DNA from: Lentimicrobiaceae bacterium
GTDB lineage: Bacteria > Bacteroidota > Bacteroidia > Bacteroidales > SKPS01
Direction of reading: 5' to 3'
DNA length: 7,251 nt
Assembly: GCA_007119395.1 (NCBI GenBank)
Contig: SKPS01000009.1
Span: forward strand, 1-7,251
Every line of letters begins with the position of its first letter. Within the stretch, counting starts at the first letter, position 1. Both the position numbers and the translations under genes were made by a program. Below the pieces are notes generated by a model. The model made no database searches, had not been told where the DNA came from, and saw only the letters and a program-made list of their open reading frames with translations. This document shows positions 5,629-7,251 of this stretch, piece by piece.

Positions 5629-7158
5629 CTACTCCCTCATCAACCGGTAAAATTGCCTTTGGCCCGCTGAACTGACCTCAAGAATGTACACTCCTGAGGC
5701 TTCGTTAAACTCAAAGGTGTAGGTTGGTGAGTGAATGTTGGTTGTATGATAGATCAACCGCCCTTGAATGGAATATACTGTGACAGTTACATCTTGCAAA
5801 CTCCCCAGGTTCAGGTTGACGACTCCCCTGGTTGGATTGGGAAAAACGGTGACGTCTTTAAAAATTCCGGTGGTTTCACTTATCCCTGCCGTTACAATGG
5901 AGACACACCTTGAAGTGTCTGTGCAGCCATTCTTTGTAACCTCCACAGCATACATGCCGTTTGCAGTTGCCGTGAAGACCTGCGCGGTTTCGCCCGGAAT
6001 CACAGCGTATTGATCGTTGCAATCCAGCCAACGGTAGGTGGCGCCGGTCTCATTGGCCGTAATCACAGGATCTGCCACGGTTACACCTGTATCCACCGTG
6101 ATGATGGTTAAATCAAGGGTGATGATACTGTCGCACCCAACATGGTTGGTCAGGGTAAATGTGGCTGTATTGTTACTTGCCGTGTAGGTGATGCCGTCCA
6201 TCCATACAAAGGAGTTGCAGGCGGTATGGGTATCTGTGGTGTTTGTACTGTGATGGATTGTGAGATCCAGCGTTACCAAAGTGTCGCATCCAAAAGGATT
6301 GGATATGATATGCGTTGCGGAATCGTTACTGGCAGTATACGTAATGCCGTCAATCCATGTGTAGGCGTCACATGCAGTGATGACATGGGTCGTATCAATG
6401 GTGATACTCTGATTCAGCAATGTAATATCGGCACCGGAAGCTACCCAGTTTGATGCATTACCAGACAACGAAAAATTGTGAAGTGTTCCATTGTAATTGG
6501 TCGTAAAATCTTCTAGCGTAGTCACGGTTGTGTTGGAGCCACCTGCCACTCCCTGATTGAACTTGTAATAGGCCACCAGATTGGGTTGTGCGATGGTGTA
6601 TTCAGAATTTCTGGAAAAATCGAGTGCACACTGGCTCAACGCAACGCTCCAGATACGTAACTCATCCAGCTCTCCATGAAAATACTGGCTTCCATCAGTT
6701 CGACTCCCAATGGCCATTATATTGCTTGCCCCCGTTGAAGAACCTCCTCCACTAGTTGTGGTTTGCAATACACCATTGATATATACTCTGGCTTCCTGTG
6801 TGCTGGCTCTCCAGGTGCAGGCAACATGTGACCATTGCCCTAAAGGAAGGCTTGCAGTGGTGACAAGTCCAACCGTATTGCTTAAGTAAAAATACACCGT
6901 CCTGGTAGTTGAAAGAGTGAGTGAAAAAAAACTGGCTGAGCTCTGCTGTGCAAACAGCACCCTGGCAAAGGAGCTCCCCTGGGGCTTTATCCACACCTCT
7001 ACGGTGAAGTCATTGGCCGCTAAATTGTTAAACAGAGCCGGCAGAGGCGCTGTTACATAATCATTGACTCCGTCAAAATGGAGTGCATTGCCCGGAGTCT
7101 GGGCCTGAATTGTGATGATACCAGAGAGGATCATCGCTAACATCGTGATTTTTTTCAT
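5629..7158 (-). CDS. Secreted LamG-domain protein with T9SS C-terminal sorting domain
   Basis: This 509-residue protein starts at the ATG at 7158, giving a clear signal peptide (MKKITMLAMILSGIITIQAQ, cut near residue 20). The frame is open up to 7218, but that would begin upstream of the predicted transcript start. Residues about 24-175 form a LamG / concanavalin-A-like domain: ALHFDGVNDYV, FTVEVWIKP, GQWSHVACTW, ARVYINGV and GELDELRIWSVAL. The linker contains the common NFSLSGNASNWV pattern. Two 44-residue repeats follow (258-301 and 309-352), each with two cysteines. Next is an Ig-like segment (about 353-422; ATYRWLDC, NGMYAVEV, NGCTDTSRC). Residues about 436-509 are a type A T9SS sorting domain: VFPNPTRGVVNL, GVYILEV and RLMRE. 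The protein should cross the inner membrane by Sec and the outer membrane by T9SS, then be released or anchored at the surface. LamG domains usually bind glycans or proteins; no enzyme domain is seen, so an adhesin or surface-binding role is an inference. Confidence 0.92.
   Translation of the reverse strand: MKKITMLAMILSGIITIQAQTPGNALHFDGVNDYVTAPLPALFNNLAANDFTVEVWIKPQGSSFARVLFAQQSSASFFSLTLSTTRTVYFYLSNTVGLVTTASLPLGQWSHVACTWRASTQEARVYINGVLQTTTSGGGSSTGASNIMAIGSRTDGSQYFHGELDELRIWSVALSQCALDFSRNSEYTIAQPNLVAYYKFNQGVAGGSNTTVTTLEDFTTNYNGTLHNFSLSGNASNWVASGADITLLNQSITIDTTHVITACDAYTWIDGITYTASNDSATHIISNPFGCDTLVTLDLTIHHSTNTTDTHTACNSFVWMDGITYTASNNTATFTLTNHVGCDSIITLDLTIITVDTGVTVADPVITANETGATYRWLDCNDQYAVIPGETAQVFTATANGMYAVEVTKNGCTDTSRCVSIVTAGISETTGIFKDVTVFPNPTRGVVNLNLGSLQDVTVTVYSIQGRLIYHTTNIHSPTYTFEFNEASGVYILEVSSAGQRQFYRLMRE
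6103..6387 (-). repeat. Two tandem repeats inside the LamG/T9SS protein gene
   Basis: The units are 6256-6387 (protein residues 258-301) and 6103-6234 (residues 309-352), with a period of 51 codons. Aligned without gaps they share 25 of 44 residues, including TAC, W, DGITYTASN, GCD and TLDLTI. Each has one cysteine near its start and one 28 residues later, which suggests one disulphide per unit outside the cell. Similar repeats are common in Bacteroidota T9SS cargo, where copy number varies. Confidence 0.8.
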
Positions 7159-7207
7159 GGCTTCTTGATTTTGGTTATTGTATTGGTGATCCATGCATTT
7201 CTGAGGA

Positions 7208-7238
7208 TAAAGATACACAAAAAATGACGGAAGTCAAG
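7208..7238 (-). promoter_or_regulatory. Bacteroidota-type promoter for the LamG/T9SS gene
   Basis: On the minus strand CTTG (7238-7235) and TATCTTTA (7215-7208) resemble the -33 TTTG and -7 TAnnTTTG elements, with exactly 19 bases between TTG and the -7 box. The last base of the -7 box and the first of the -33 box depart from consensus. Transcription should start near 7200, leaving about 40 bases of leader before the ATG at 7158. This supports that start. The rest of 7159-7251 holds nothing else I can identify. Confidence 0.6.
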
Positions 7239-7251
7239 GAGATTTTGCGAC

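Noticed and set aside
6103..6387. Repeat array considered as CRISPR-like
   Set aside because: The repeats are in frame, diverged, 153 bases apart and encode a known extracellular protein repeat; there are no short identical repeats with unique spacers.
7159..7218. Upstream 20-codon extension of the LamG protein
   Set aside because: It bury the signal peptide behind a polar stretch and would begin upstream of the predicted transcript start near 7200.

Overview
The window looks like a chromosome segment of a Bacteroidota species with a type IX secretion system (T9SS). The support is an outer-membrane TonB-dependent receptor of the large 'outer membrane beta-barrel' type, a secreted protein ending in a T9SS sorting domain, AT-rich leaders without a clear Shine-Dalgarno sequence, and promoters of the Bacteroidota form (TTG/TTTG, about 18-19 bases, TAnnTTTG). 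Base composition looks near 50% GC by eye. I cannot place it below phylum or class.

Layout: (1) Bases 1-1758 hold the C-terminal part of a TonB-dependent receptor whose N-terminus lies off the left edge. (2) Bases 1790-2587, 31 bases downstream on the same strand, encode a small exported beta-rich protein, probably a second outer-membrane barrel co-transcribed with the receptor. (3) Bases 2588-2796 are non-coding and highly structured: a 13-bp outer inverted repeat encloses several hairpins and carries a likely -7 promoter box in its right arm. (4) Bases 2797-3516 encode a DUF6125-type cysteine-rich cytosolic protein. (5) Bases 3517-3747 hold a GC-rich imperfect hairpin and a good promoter. 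(6) Bases 3748-5505 encode a 585-residue acyl-CoA dehydrogenase with an extra C-terminal helical region, as in very-long-chain enzymes. (7) Bases 5504-5598 hold two hairpin terminators between convergent genes. (8) Bases 5629-7158, minus strand, encode a secreted LamG-domain protein with two cysteine-containing repeats and a T9SS sorting domain. Its promoter lies at 7208-7238.

The first two genes form an envelope pair, probably for uptake of an unidentified ligand. The DUF6125 protein and the acyl-CoA dehydrogenase are neighbours on one strand but appear to have separate promoters, so a shared pathway is only possible. The T9SS cargo gene is a separate transcription unit.

I see no CRISPR array, tRNA, rRNA, transposase, phage gene or recognisable defence system. 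Most of the window is ordinary Bacteroidota gene content. The least explained parts are the structured spacer at 2616-2756 and the biochemical role of the DUF6125 protein.
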